Notes under the pieces: model-generated
What the model saw: the letters and a program-made list of their open reading frames with translations, nothing else
Told to the model about the DNA's origin: nothing
The model's database searches: none
Translations under genes and position numbers: made by a program
Part shown: piece by piece, positions 55,206-64,000 of the stretch
Layout: the number at the start of each line of letters is the position of its first letter
Numbering within the stretch: position 1 is the stretch's first letter
DNA from: Heliopora coerulea
Lineage: Eukaryota; Cnidaria; Anthozoa; Scleralcyonacea; Helioporidae
Direction: 5' to 3'
Length of the DNA: 64,000 nucleotides
Assembly (NCBI GenBank): GCA_030142905.1
Contig: JASJOG010000337.1
Span: 95,001 to 159,000, forward strand

Positions 55206-55499
55206 TATTATTATTATTATTATTACTATTTCTTTCAGTTTTCCAGTTATAGTAAGGACGATTTATCTGATAAGTTGTAAAATTATTAATGTCTTGGATT
55301 CTCAAGTGATATTTTGGAAGGGTGGGCGACGGTTTGTTGCGCACACGTATTTCTTGTTAATAATTATTTAAAGTATTAGTAATGTCTCTGCATGAACTGA
55401 TTCAGTGTACTAACATAAAGAGGTAAGGTTATGCATTGGTGATGTAACAAGTCATGTCATGATATGACTAAACCTGATATATAATCTCTCTCTATATAG
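55206..55499. other. ATT repeat and unassigned sequence
   Basis: The ATT microsatellite continues to 55228 and is followed by sequence without features. A CT/TA simple stretch (ATATATAATCTCTCTCTATATAGG) is at 55479-55502. Confidence 0.5.
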
Positions 55500-56240
55500 G
55501 AGCAGTTTGGCCAGTTAAACCTTTCTGCTTCACAGTAAACCTTCGTAGCACCATTTTCAGTGAAATGAACACCTGCTGTTTCAATTTCAGCTGTGAATCC
55601 ACATTTTGGACATTCTTTTTTCCTCTTTTCACCTTTTCCGTACTTTTCTACAAGGTCTCAACAATATTTGAAAGTTTTTTCACATTTGCACAACTTGTCG
55701 AGAACCCCTCTTTGTTCCACTGACAATTGGAATTTCCATCGTGACCATGGCTTGCACTGCTGCAGCTACGTTTGATTGAAAAATCCAAATGTTTAGTTTC
55801 AAAAGGTATGTACTTCAAGTACATACAATAGACACAATTGTACCCTAGACACAATTTGTATCTGACCAAGACCCTTGAATGCACCAATACTTTATGCTTC
55901 ACATGTGTATAACCAGTGGATGGAAACTCAATAGAGTCAATCAAATAATCTGTAAAATGCAGACTGTCAGGCCTTGCTTCAGCCAATCCTTGAACATCAA
56001 TACCATTATCTAATCCTATGGCCTCAACTTTATCGCCAAGAAAGATCCAACTTAGAAAAAAAATATGGTTCTTTTCCTCATTTCATGCCAGAGCTTTGGA
56101 GAGAATCCTTGAATTTTTTGTATTTTTGTTCAGCATTGCTCAAAGTCCCTGGCATATCCTTGTTCAGTAAGTAGGTCAGCGATTTTTTTGTACACAGGAG
56201 TGGCCTTACGGCAATTATCAAATTGTTTCTAAATTTTGAC
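55500..56240 (-). pseudogene. SANT/Myb-like transposon protein with zinc motif
   Basis: Minus-strand reading from 56230: KATPVYKKIADLLTEQGYAR then DFEQC, and after a frameshift QKYKKFKDSLQSSGMK. This is the second and third helices of the Myb/SANT-like DNA-binding domain used by Harbinger-type elements (Myb_DNA-bind_4). Then GLDNGIDVQGLAEARPDSLH and an open frame of 112 codons (55986-55648) follow with LGYNCVYCMYLKYI. Further left, in another frame, come KECPKCGFTAEIETAG and TKVYCEAERFNWPNCS, a four-cysteine pattern. The first helix with its Trp is missing. No transposase is beside it. Confidence 0.6.
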
Positions 56241-56394
56241 ATCCCCCTAGACAGAAATAAGGATCAATGCTTTCCCTGTCTGTACAGGTTTGACCTCTTC
56301 AACATCATGTATTTGTATTTCGAGTTTGCAATGAAGACTGCCATGATAGTGAAAAAGGCAAGAAAATTGACAGAGGTTGGGGGCAAAGTTCACA

Positions 56395-56587
56395 TAGGCC
56401 AATTTTAGTCCACTTTTGCATCCACACTACATCAAAATTGTGCCAGATTGATCCGGGACCTACTCCTTCAGGTGGACTGACTTAGATCAAACTGGGATCA
56501 ATTCTAGAATTTTTGAGCATTTACACTACATCAACAATTTGATTAAGTTGATCTCAGATTGATCTAAGTCGCTAGTGTGAATGGGCC
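56395..56587. repeat. DNA-transposon terminus (GGCCCATTCACAC type)
   Basis: Ends GCTAGTGTGAATGGGCC at 56571-56587. Inside are several GATTGATCC/GATCTAAGT/TTGATCTCAG motifs in both orientations (56440-56570). The complementary end text GGGCCCATTCACACTAT with GATTGATCC motifs is at 33584-33640. It is probably the right end of the element that carries the SANT/Myb gene at 55500. Confidence 0.65.
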
Positions 56588-58189
56588 GATTGATGCAAAT
56601 TCAAGTCTGCAAATGCCATACTATTGAGACATTGACTCGTAAGCCTATGTTTACACAAGAAAAAGTATCTCGGTCAGTTGCATGCTTATGTTAAAGCAAA
56701 TAGTGTTTTCTTACTAAAGAATGAGCATAAATGCACAAATTTTATTGAAAATAACTTTGTACAACTGAAAAATTTTTCTCATTCTTTACTACAGCCCTAC
56801 CACTGGCTACTTCTGCTGTCATACACAAAAACAGTGAAATACTCACTGAAGTCTAAGTTATCTCGATTTGTTACTTCAATGTAAACATAGCCTAAAGGTA
56901 AGAGGAATTTTTTATATCTTCTATAAATGTGTTGTAGAAGAAGATTGTAATTCTGAATCAGTCTTTCCAAAATGCATATACTGTCAGTGTAAACTTTTTC
57001 CATGAAGCCTGGTTGGTTTAGTCAATTTGATGTAGTCTCTTTTCACTGGCTTTTTATGTAAACGTACCAATCATACTGATAAAGGTGTGTTTGAACTTTT
57101 GAACAGGATTTTAGCAGGCGTTCATTTTGCCTGCCTGCTATGCAGGCTAGTTATCCAAACACCGTCATCCTTGCATATTTTTTTCGCCAGAGCATGAACT
57201 GCTTCAACAGCTTGCATCGAAGTTTTTTTGCACCATATGAATTTTATGCAGACGACACCAGTGCAGTGGATTGATCAATGACAATCTTCCCTTAACAATG
57301 AAGATTGGATGCAATGGCCAAAACCCAAAAGCTACTCCAAATGGTGGTATAATTATGGGAAGATTGAGAAATCAAACTCTGTTTGTCAATGCCATCCACC
57401 TGTTAAGGTTGTTGCATTTCATTAGCAATCATGATTGAGACTTTTTAAAACATTTTTAAAGTCAAAACTGGAATTTCTGAAGGCTTTTTTTTGTCTAAAA
57501 ACAGCAGAGCTTTCAGCATTAAAACAAGTGATTACATGTGCTTGACCAAATTAAATTTGTCACCCAAAATCTGGCAAATGTTTTGCAGGGCAAGAACTAG
57601 TGACTTTCCCTGTCTGCAAAGTGCAAGATGAATTAAAGTAATTGGCACAGCACATGCTAAAAGATAAATTTTGGAAGTTATTCATGTCTGAGTGGAGAAG
57701 ACTTTTACTTGATGCTCCCCTACCCACCAGAGAAAGACCCTGACTGGAGCTGATCACACATGTTTCCGAGGATTTGTTGCAAGGTGCATCATTTGTCTTG
57801 TTCTATCTTAATACTTCCTTTATAAATAAACTCATTAAATTACAAGTCAGAAGGTGTTTGAAGTCAAGTGTGATGTAATATGTCAAGAATAAGTGCAAGT
57901 GTTTGACCAGAAATTACAAACATGAGAAAACAGTGATATGACAGAGGTGATGGAATAAGAAACTGAAGCAGCTAGTGATATTTTTTTATGCATGACCTTA
58001 CTGGGTCCAATGGAGGGTCCAACATAATTAAATTTTAAACTATATGCATCTACTGAATTTCAAATGATCTTCCAAGGTAGATATGTGCTGTTAGGAAGAG
58101 GTTGGTTGTTTTCAGTGGTTCAGAGAGAGTGGTTTATGTTTCCAAGCACCAGGAAATAGAGAAGAATAAGCACATGTCAAATCAAATAA
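56588..58189. other. No gene recognised
   Basis: 1.6 kb of AT-rich DNA with short frames (56678-56884 plus, 57560-57757 minus). At 57180-57280 the minus strand reads KKTSMQAVEAVHALAKKI, a protein-like helix that I cannot place. Other parts are featureless. Confidence 0.35.
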
Positions 58190-58396
58190 TGGTGAGAAGC
58201 ATGTGCAGTGTTTTCAAGGGTGGCAAATTAAACAGCTGTTTAAAAACTATTGAAAAACAAGGATCTTGGCCACATTCAAACAATAGAAACAATTAGACCA
58301 CACATGGATGCTTTGTCTTTAAACTACTTGTTAACAAAGTTTGTTCAGAAAGTCATGTACAAACGAGTGGTCATTATCCTGCCAGAAATATATAAG

Positions 58397-58804
58397 GTAA
58401 AGTGCCTTCCTTTATACTGGATAACCCAATTGGCTATCTGAGGTGTTCTCCGTAAGAGGTCCAGTAAGGGCCACCCCTCGTGGATCCAGTGTTAGCACAG
58501 GAGGAAACTGGAGTACCTCGAGAAAACCTACAGTGCATGGTAGAGTCAAACTGGACAACACTCTTCTCACATGTGACTGAGGCAACTTTAATCAGATAAC
58601 TGCATGGGCCAGAATCGAACCCTACTCACAGTGGTGCGAGACACGTGCATTCCCACCAGCACCCTTATATGTGGTATGGTTGCTTTAAACTCTTTGGATT
58701 GTTTGGTAAAGAGATGATGTGTAACAGATATTCCCATATAATTGTTGTATTTTTGGCATGAATAGTTAAATGAATGATTTTTATTCTGCTCTGTGCATAT
58801 ACAG
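58397..58804 (+). other. Probable intron of the recombinase, containing a SINE
   Basis: Begins GTAAAG directly after ATATATAAG and ends GTGCATATACAG. The coding text of the recombinase stops at the left edge and resumes after the right edge. The SINE (58441-58663) lies completely inside. Confidence 0.5.
58441..58663 (-). repeat. tRNA-derived SINE, minus strand
   Basis: Reverse reading starts GGTGCTGGTGGGAATGCACG and has GTAGGGTTCGATTCTGGCCC, a good polymerase III B box (GGTTCGATTC). The body phrases GTTGTCCAGTTTGACTCTAC, GGTTTTCTCGAGGTACTCCA and GGGGTGGCCCTTACTGGACC match the copy at 27613-27930. The A box is not clear. Confidence 0.75.
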
Positions 58805-59395
58805 GTTTGACATATTTCTTTGAGTGTTAGATGGAAAAATGGGACTCAACACAAGGAATAGCTTTAGCAATGAATAATGAACAAAAGGGACTGTTAGGGT
58901 GCCAGTCAGCTACGTTTCTTCTTAACACAGTAAATTGTTTGGTTTGAGAACGAACAAACAGAAATATAACAGTAAGGAATTTTGAGCTGGGACCAAATTT
59001 TATTAGATTCGAAGAAAATGTTTGCAAAACATTTCATGGAGGTTTAAGTGATTTGAAGTATATGCCATAGTGGGTTAAACATATTTGTTTCCAACCAGAA
59101 GAGAAGCACAATCCTTGCTTAATAGATCATTGCAGATTGTATGTCAGTCAAGTCAAAAGCCATGGAAAGGAGATTGATGTGTTTTATTTCAGACCAAAAA
59201 AGATAAGCTAGGATTGTACAAATTTCCTGTAGGCCAGAATATATTAAAACGCATTTTGCCAAATATGTGTAAAGCAGCAGGGTTGAAGCATATAATGGCA
59301 CATTATTTAATGCTGGAGTTGAAGAGAAAATTATCATAAATAAACAGGACATAAGTCAAGCACATGAGCTTTCCAATATGCTAGGACCTTGTGGT

Positions 59396-59525
59396 GGTTT
59401 GAGAAATTGAGCATGTGATGTAAAGCTCAAAGTGAAATAATCAGAAAGGTGAGAGTAGTTATCTAACATTTCAAGTGAAGGCCCTTCATCAGAGAGAAAA
59501 AAACATGGGAGGATCAAAAAACATG

Positions 59526-59527
<2 letters not shown>
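59396..59527 (-). repeat. PLE terminal-like segment, inverted
   Basis: On the minus strand: CTGATGAAGGGCCTTCACTT, GAAATGTTAGATAAC and TCTGATTATTTCACTTTGAG. The order 'GATGAAGGGC - CGAAA/GAAATGTT' is the text found at ends of many PLEs. It lies just upstream of the PLE at 59789 but in opposite orientation, compatible with an inverted terminal copy of that element. Confidence 0.45.

Positions 59528-59571
<44 letters not shown>
59528..59571. repeat. (TA)n microsatellite
   Basis: About 22 uninterrupted TA units. Confidence 0.97.
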
Positions 59572-59576
<5 letters not shown>

Positions 59577-59788
59577 AAAATGGTCATGTGACAACAAATA
59601 GCCAATCAGAATAGAAAAATGAGATGGTGGCTCGTCACTTGTCTAAAACATCGCCAATCAGCAAACCAGGTGGGTGTGTCAAATATAATATGGGTGAGTG
59701 AAAGCTAAACACAAAAGAGCTAAGTAGCTATTGTTACACCCATCCATGCAAAGCCACAAAAAGTAAATGAAAAACGTTTGTTGAGTCC
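59572..59788. other. Leader of the outer PLE
   Basis: Unassigned sequence between the microsatellite and the first PLE coding frame. It contains AATCAGCAAACCAGGTGGGT and GCCAATCAG twice (59601 and 59652). Confidence 0.4.
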
Positions 59789-60509
59789 ATGAGGGTGAAT
59801 GGTTCCAATTTTAAAGTTGAGATGCTTTTCCTGTCTTTTGCGACTATCATTACCGCCAAAAATTTGGGAGATGGCACAAAGTTTCATGTCCGAAAGAGAA
59901 TGATTGACACTATTAAAATGTCAGGTGACAGGTTTGTCAACATCTCCATTCCTTATCAGTCCTCCGTCCATAATAAAAATGTTTTTAAGGCCATTAATCC
60001 TAAAAAATCTCCTTGGTCTCTGCCTGAAGGCCAATTTTCGGTTCTTGATCTTTTCGTCAAACAGTGTCATCACGAAATTGACCAATTAAACCATTTGCAG
60101 CCCAAAAGACCTTCCAACCTCAGCAAGGATGAACTTCTAGCCTTGAAATCATTGCAAAATCGGAATGATGCTGTTATCAAACCTGCGGACAAGGGTGGCA
60201 CCATTGTCATTTGGAGGGCTGATTTGTATCAAGAAGAAGCTCTCTGCCAGCTCAGCGACACCTCTTTTTACACTAAATTAAGTTGCAATTTCATCCCTAC
60301 CCACCAAAAAACTGTCAAAACCACCATTAACAATTTGGTTAAGGCCGGTGAACTACCCGTATCTGCTTCTAACCTTATAGTCAATACTCCTAGAATGCCA
60401 GTTCTGTATTTTTTACCTAAAATTCATAAGCCCAATAGTTTCCACTTGCATTTGCCCCACAGAACTTATATCCAGTCTTTTAGACCATGTTATGGCTCCT
60501 ATCATTAAG
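59789..60509 (+). pseudogene. Outer PLE: N-terminal and RT start
   Basis: 239 open codons (to 60508). They contain KNVFKAINPKKSPWSLPEGQ, SKDELLALKSLQNRNDAVIK then PADKGGTIVIW (conserved PLE motif 'K.ADKG...V'), YQEEALCQLSDTSFYTKL and MPVLYFLPKIHKPNS, the 'Y.LPKIHK' box. Just after it the frame reads into shifted text and stops at the insertion point. The palm Asp box is on the far side of the insertion. It belongs to the RT that copies the element RNA. Confidence 0.88.
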
Positions 60510-60778
60510 AAGTTGCCTTCTTAACAAAAAGATCAGAGCCCAGCTCAGAATTCTTAGGTGTATCGCCATAGTGAAATAGGCAAGTCAAAAAGTTTTAAAA
60601 CATATTTACTGACGTTTCGTTGCCTCGTGCAACATCTTCAGAGTGTAGGTTTACAGGGATGAGAAGAAAAAAACTATATATATGAATCTATAATTACATA
60701 TTAGAATAATTAGACGGCTAACCAATAGAAAACTGGGAGACGGGACAGGAAGTGACATGCATACGGAAGAGGAAAGCA

Positions 60779-61775
60779 TTAGAATAGAGAAAGAGGTGTG
60801 GAAGAGATATTTTCGTTGAGAGACGGTTTGTATTTGGAAATAAGTAAACTCTCACGAATGAGGAGTTCAAAGTTAGAGGAAGACCTGCAGGAAGAAATAA
60901 TGGAAAAGTCATTGGGAGAAATGGCGTGATTAGTCTGGCGAGTATGAGCCTGGATACTGGAAGTAGGAAATGAAGTGGTTGCTCGTTTCTTACCCGTCAA
61001 AGGCGAAACCCCCATGTGTTCTGAGATACGCGTGTGTAAGTGGCGCCTTGTTTGGCCAAAATACAATGCTCCGCAGCATTGACACGTATATTTGTAGACA
61101 ACATGCGATCTCATTAACATGGGGGTCCTGTCCTTGAAAGGGAAGAAACCAGACAACTGTCTTCCAGATTGAAAAATAAAGTGCAAAGTAACTTGTGGGA
61201 AAGCAGATGAACATAGTTTAGAGACCTGTGTTCGGATCTGTAGAGCATGTGATCCTGTGAAAGGAAGCTTGAAATAAATGATATTTTTCGGAGGTGAATC
61301 AGAATCTTTTGTGGGGGGACAAAACAGACGATCAAGAAAATGACGGATGCAGCGATCAAGAAAAATCTCAGGATAACCATTCCTAAGCAATAATTTCTTA
61401 AGTTTAAGAACTTCAGTGTGAAAGTGGTGAAAGGAAGAGCATATTTTAAAGTAGCGATCAAGTAGAGTATAGACGAGACCACGCTTATACGATAACGGAA
61501 CAAAACTATCAAAACTAGTGAATAAACCGGTAAAAGTAGGTTTCCGATAAACCGAAGTTGAAAAACCATCAGAACGATCAATCAAAGTGTCCAAAAAAGG
61601 AAGTGTAGAATCAATTTCTAACTCACTAGTAAACGTAATATTCGGATGCTGTGAGTTGAGATAATCTAGAAAAGGACGAACATGATTACGAGAGCGAAAA
61701 ACAACAAAACAATCATCAATATAACGACGAAAGAAAAGAGGTTTAAATTCTAGAGGGCAGTTAAATTCTAGATCG
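60779..61775 (-). pseudogene. Inner PLE: RT end and GIY-YIG nuclease
   Basis: Reading leftward from 61775: FFRRYIDDCFVVF with the catalytic DD, then LPFLDTLIDRSD and a 271-codon open frame to 60779 with YRKPTFTGLFTSFDSF, NIIYFKLPFTG, VVYKYTCQCCGALYFGQTRR (GIY-YIG core) and HLHTRISEH. It ends LLISKYKPSLNENIS. Everything upstream of the YIDD box is missing. The nuclease frame is unbroken, suggesting a young insertion. Nuclease and RT act together in target-primed copying. Confidence 0.9.
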
Positions 61776-62102
61776 CGTGTTGTCTACAAATATACGTGTC
61801 AATGCTGCGGAGCATTGTATTTTGGCCAAACAAGGTGCCAATTACACACGCGTATCTCAGAACACATGGGGGTTTCGCCTTTGATGGGTAAGAAACGAGC
61901 AACCACTTCATTTCCTACTTCCAGTATCCAGGCTCATACTCGCCAGACTAATCACGCCATTTCTCCCAACGACTTTTCCATTATTTCTTCCTGCAGGTCT
62001 TCCTCTAACTTTGAACTCCTCATTCGTGAGAGTTTACTTATTTCCAAATACAAACCATCTCTCAACGAAAATATCTCTTCCACACCTCTTTCTCTATTCT
62101 AA
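61776..62102 (+). pseudogene. Inner PLE: inverted partial copy, nuclease part
   Basis: The plus-strand copy begins VVYKYTCQCCGALYFGQTRC in shifted frames and is open 61815-62102 (95 codons) through HTRISEHMGVSP to the same ISSTPLSLF end as the minus-strand copy. Differences are few (RRHL to RCQL, LTG to LMG), so both arms were made at about the same time. Confidence 0.88.
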
Positions 62103-62406
62103 TGCTTTCCTCTTCCGTATGCATGTCACTTCCTGTCCCATCTCCCAGTTTTCTATTGGTTAGCCATCTAATTATTCTAATATGTAATTATAGATTCATA
62201 TATATAGTTTTTTTCTTCTCATCCCTGTAAACCTACACTCTGAAGATGTTGCACGAGGCAACGAAACGTCAGTAAATATGTTTTAAAACTTTTTGACTTG
62301 CCTATTTCACTATGGCGATACACCTAAGAATTCTGAGCTGGGCTCTGATCTTTTTGTTACGATTACGCTTTCTGCCCGGAAAATCAATAGCCAAGTTGCC
62401 TTCTTA

Positions 62407-63375
62407 TATCAAAGATACCAAACATGCTCTACAAATTTTCGACCAAATCCATTTTAACGGCCCCTATAAATTTATTTTTACCATGGATATTAAGTCTCTC
62501 TACACTGTCCTCATTGCAATGGTTTCAAAGCTTTGAATTTTTTTCTAAACCAACACATTCTTTTAGAACCATCGACCACCACATTAATTCACTTGGCAAA
62601 GCTTGTGCTCACCCTCAATAATTTTTCATTTGATGGTGAACATTACCCAAAGATAAGTGGTGTAGCTACAGGCACCAAAATGGGCCTGAGTTACACCAAT
62701 CTATTTGTTGGTTATGTAGAAAAACAAATCTTTGAGCGATATACTGGTCCTTTCCCTGATTTTTTCGGCTGTTACATTGATGACTGCTTAGGAACAGCAT
62801 CATGTTCACGTGTGGATTTAGAGTGCTTCATTAACTATGTTATTGACTACCATCCAGCACTCAAATTCACATGGGAAATCAGTGGAGCCAGCATGTCGTT
62901 CCTTGATGTTTTAGTGTCGATTAATGGTAATGCACTTGCAATGTCCGTTTCTTACAAGCCAACCGACTCACACAATTACCTATTGTTTTCATCCTCCCAC
63001 CTTAACCACACCAAACAATCCATCCCATATTCTCAATTTCTGCAACTGTGCTGCCTTTGCAGCGATGACAAAGATTTTGAGACAAAATCTTCAGAGATAA
63101 GATCTTTTTTTGTCCAGCATGGCTACCTTACCCATCTTTTGGACACTGCTGTTCAAAGACCCTCTAGTATTCCCTGTTCCAATACATTCAAACAACATTT
63201 GGAATCAGTTTGTAAAGATAAAATCCCATTAGTAAAAACATTTCATCCCTCCAACCACAAAGTCAGGGATACCATTCGCCGTAATTTTCATATTCTAAAG
63301 AATGATCCTGAAACGTATTCTATTTTCTCCAACAACCCTTTAATCTCTTTTCAACGCAATAAACATTCAGGATAG
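62407..63375 (+). pseudogene. Outer PLE: RT core
   Basis: 62412-62536: DTKHALQIFDQIHFNGPYKF, IFTMDIKSLYTV with the palm Asp. After a 1-base shift, 62533-63375 (280 codons): NFFLNQHILLEPS, GVATGTKMGLSYTNLFVGYV, FFGCYIDDCLGT (catalytic DD), MSFLDVLVSI, YKPTDSHNYLLFSSSH and FHPSNHKVRDTIRRNF. All RT boxes are intact in this block. Confidence 0.9.
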
Positions 63376-63673
63376 TTTAGTTCATAGCGCCCTTAGAGAA
63401 AATCTTTCGGTGCCAGTGGGTACTTTTCCTTGTTCTCAGACCTGCTGCAACACATGCTCTTTTCTTAACACCTCTACATGGATTTTGGGACCTAAATCTA
63501 ATTTTGTCATTCGACATTGTTTCACATGTGTCTCTTCCAACCTCATTTACTGCATTTTGTGCAGCAGATGTGGTCTGCTCTACATTGGAGAAACAGGAAG
63601 ACGTTTATCTGACAGATTTGTCAAACATCTTCACTCCGTAAGGAATGGAGATGTCTGTAAGATCTTCTACTGA
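63376..63673 (+). pseudogene. Outer PLE: GIY-YIG endonuclease, truncated
   Basis: Frame 63410-63673: CSQTCCNTCSFLN, IRHCFTCVSSNLIYCILCSR then CGLLYIGETGRRLSDRF and KHLHSV. The cysteines before YIG form the zinc-linked version of this nuclease seen in PLEs. The C-terminal half is lost where the non-LTR fragment begins at about 63674. Confidence 0.88.
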
Positions 63674-64000
63674 GCTGTGAGATGGAAGGGGAGGTACGAG
63701 TTTGACTCTAAACATGCCATAAATTGGGTGAAAACGTTAACCATGGTCAGCATTTTCAATTTTGGACTTATAATATTGAGTCTTGCATTGATCTAATAAT
63801 GCTGTATACTTCGGACATTTATCTCGGTAGATCTGCCCGTGTACCTCCAGTCCTGAAGCTGTATAAGCGCCCTTGCAGTGGCATTTTTCACGCTTTGAAT
63901 CATGGAGTGCAGCATTAAACCATGGTGCATGTGGATGGAGTGTAGTAAAAAAAGACTCCTCTGGAGCATGCTTATCAAGCAGCTGCCAAAGTTCTGAGTT
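63674..64000 (-). pseudogene. Non-LTR retrotransposon fragment, runs off the edge
   Basis: Minus strand, open except one stop at about 63740: LLDKHAPEESFFTTLHPHAP then WFNAALHDSKREKCHCKGAY, TASGLEVHGQIYRDKC, KTQYYKSKIENADHG, then MFRVKLVPPLPSHSS. This is the linker between the AP endonuclease and RT domains of CR1/L2-type elements (HAP..R....PWY...L...KR.RR..E). It is cut by the window edge on its 5' side and joined to the PLE nuclease on its 3' side. Confidence 0.8.

Larger units (their letters stand above)
58190..59395 (+). pseudogene. Crypton/KIAA1958-like tyrosine recombinase, broken
   Basis: Plus strand. The first part (about 58200-58396) reads CSVFKGGKL, then KNKDLGHIQTIETIRPHMDA and LSLNYLLTKFVQKVMYKR, the N-terminal SAM-like portion of the DUF3504/KIAA1958 group. 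After a probable intron, 58831-59230 in one frame reads KGLLGCQSATFLLNTVNCLV, ELGPNFIRFEENVCKTFHGG then LSDLKYMP, and YVSQVKSHGKEIDVFYFRPK. Then, in shifted frames, NILKRILPNMCKAAGLKHIM, AHYL and AGVEEKIIINKQDISQAHEL follow, where the family has the R/H-R-Y catalytic part; those residues are lost. Tyrosine recombinases of this type mobilise Cryptons. Confidence 0.75.
60510..62406 (-). mobile_element. Inner fold-back Penelope-like element with 14-bp target duplication
   Basis: AAGTTGCCTTCTTA is present exactly at 60510-60523 and 62393-62406. Inside, the left arm (60524 to about 61103) and the right arm (about 61776-62360) are inverted copies of the 3' part of a PLE, including the terminal CTGAAGATGTTGCACGAGGC then AACGAAACGTCAGTAAATAT. 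The centre continues the left arm as the RT. So the main copy reads leftward (minus) and the partial copy reads rightward. About 32 extra bases (62361-62392) follow the right arm before the duplication. The layout mirrors 22337-24299 with orientation exchanged. Confidence 0.92.
59789..63673 (+). mobile_element. Outer Penelope-like element, interrupted
   Basis: Its coding halves are 59789-60509 and 62407-63673. They were separated by the insertion of another PLE at a 14-bp duplicated site. Joined, they run from an N-terminal region through RT to the GIY-YIG nuclease, the most complete PLE in the window. Frame changes near 62520 and 63375 show decay. Confidence 0.88.

Noticed and set aside
55206..55230. 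ATT microsatellite as independent locus
   Set aside because: It is better explained as the edge of the ATT-flanked unit copy 2.
1..64000. CRISPR array, rRNA or intact tRNA genes
   Set aside because: No regularly spaced direct repeats of suitable size; the tRNA-like signals are only in SINE heads and lack a full cloverleaf.

Overview
The window is eukaryotic, AT-rich, intergenic-type DNA packed with transposable elements. No complete host gene, rRNA, tRNA gene, CRISPR array or bacterial operon was found. The element mix is Penelope-like elements (PLEs) with GIY-YIG endonuclease, BEL/Pao, Ty3/Gypsy, L2/CR1-like and R2/NeSL-like non-LTR elements, a Polinton/Maverick, several hATs, PIF/Harbinger with SANT/Myb partner genes, a Crypton/KIAA1958-like tyrosine recombinase and a tRNA-derived SINE. 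That mix and the protein flavour fit a marine invertebrate. An anthozoan cnidarian (coral or anemone) is my best guess, but this is inference, not proof.

Layout: 1-145 is an AT microsatellite. 1081-7480 is a decayed Polinton (integrase with chromodomain, accessory genes, DNA-polymerase region) with a small hAT inside it (3928-5250) and a second hAT in the opposite direction (5790-6960). 7908-9856 holds two non-LTR fragments around a PLE end. 9857-13480 is nearly gene-free, with one candidate terminal exon (11651-11872). 13484-14604 is a broken SANT/Myb gene. 14885-22126 is a BEL/Pao element on the minus strand with both LTRs and a 5-bp target duplication. 22349-24287 is a fold-back PLE with a 12-bp target duplication. 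24511-26905 holds a Harbinger transposase and a decayed PLE. 27613-29960 is a SINE followed by featureless DNA.

From 29961 on: an unrecognised multi-exon repeat family ('X') occurs at 29961-31860 and again at 42540-49640. The second copy was split first or second by a Gypsy element (43063-45954) and a PLE (46566-48440). Between the copies lie a BED/hAT transposase (33926-35760), a second Gypsy (35899-about 40250) and a Harbinger transposase with an in-phase intron (40614-42149). 49816-55195 contains an R2/NeSL-like element on the minus strand bracketed by two copies of a non-coding unit with (ATT)n edges. 55500-56590 is a SANT/Myb gene and transposon terminus. 58190-59395 is a Crypton/KIAA1958-like recombinase with a SINE in its probable intron. 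59789-63673 is a PLE interrupted by a second fold-back PLE (60524-62392, 14-bp target duplication). 63674-64000 is a non-LTR fragment cut by the window edge.

Nearly all coding regions carry stops, frameshifts or lost catalytic residues, so most elements are dead. The value of the window lies in its nesting order, the two independent fold-back PLE insertions with clear target duplications, the uncharacterised X family, and a few frames that stay open across plausible GT-AG introns.
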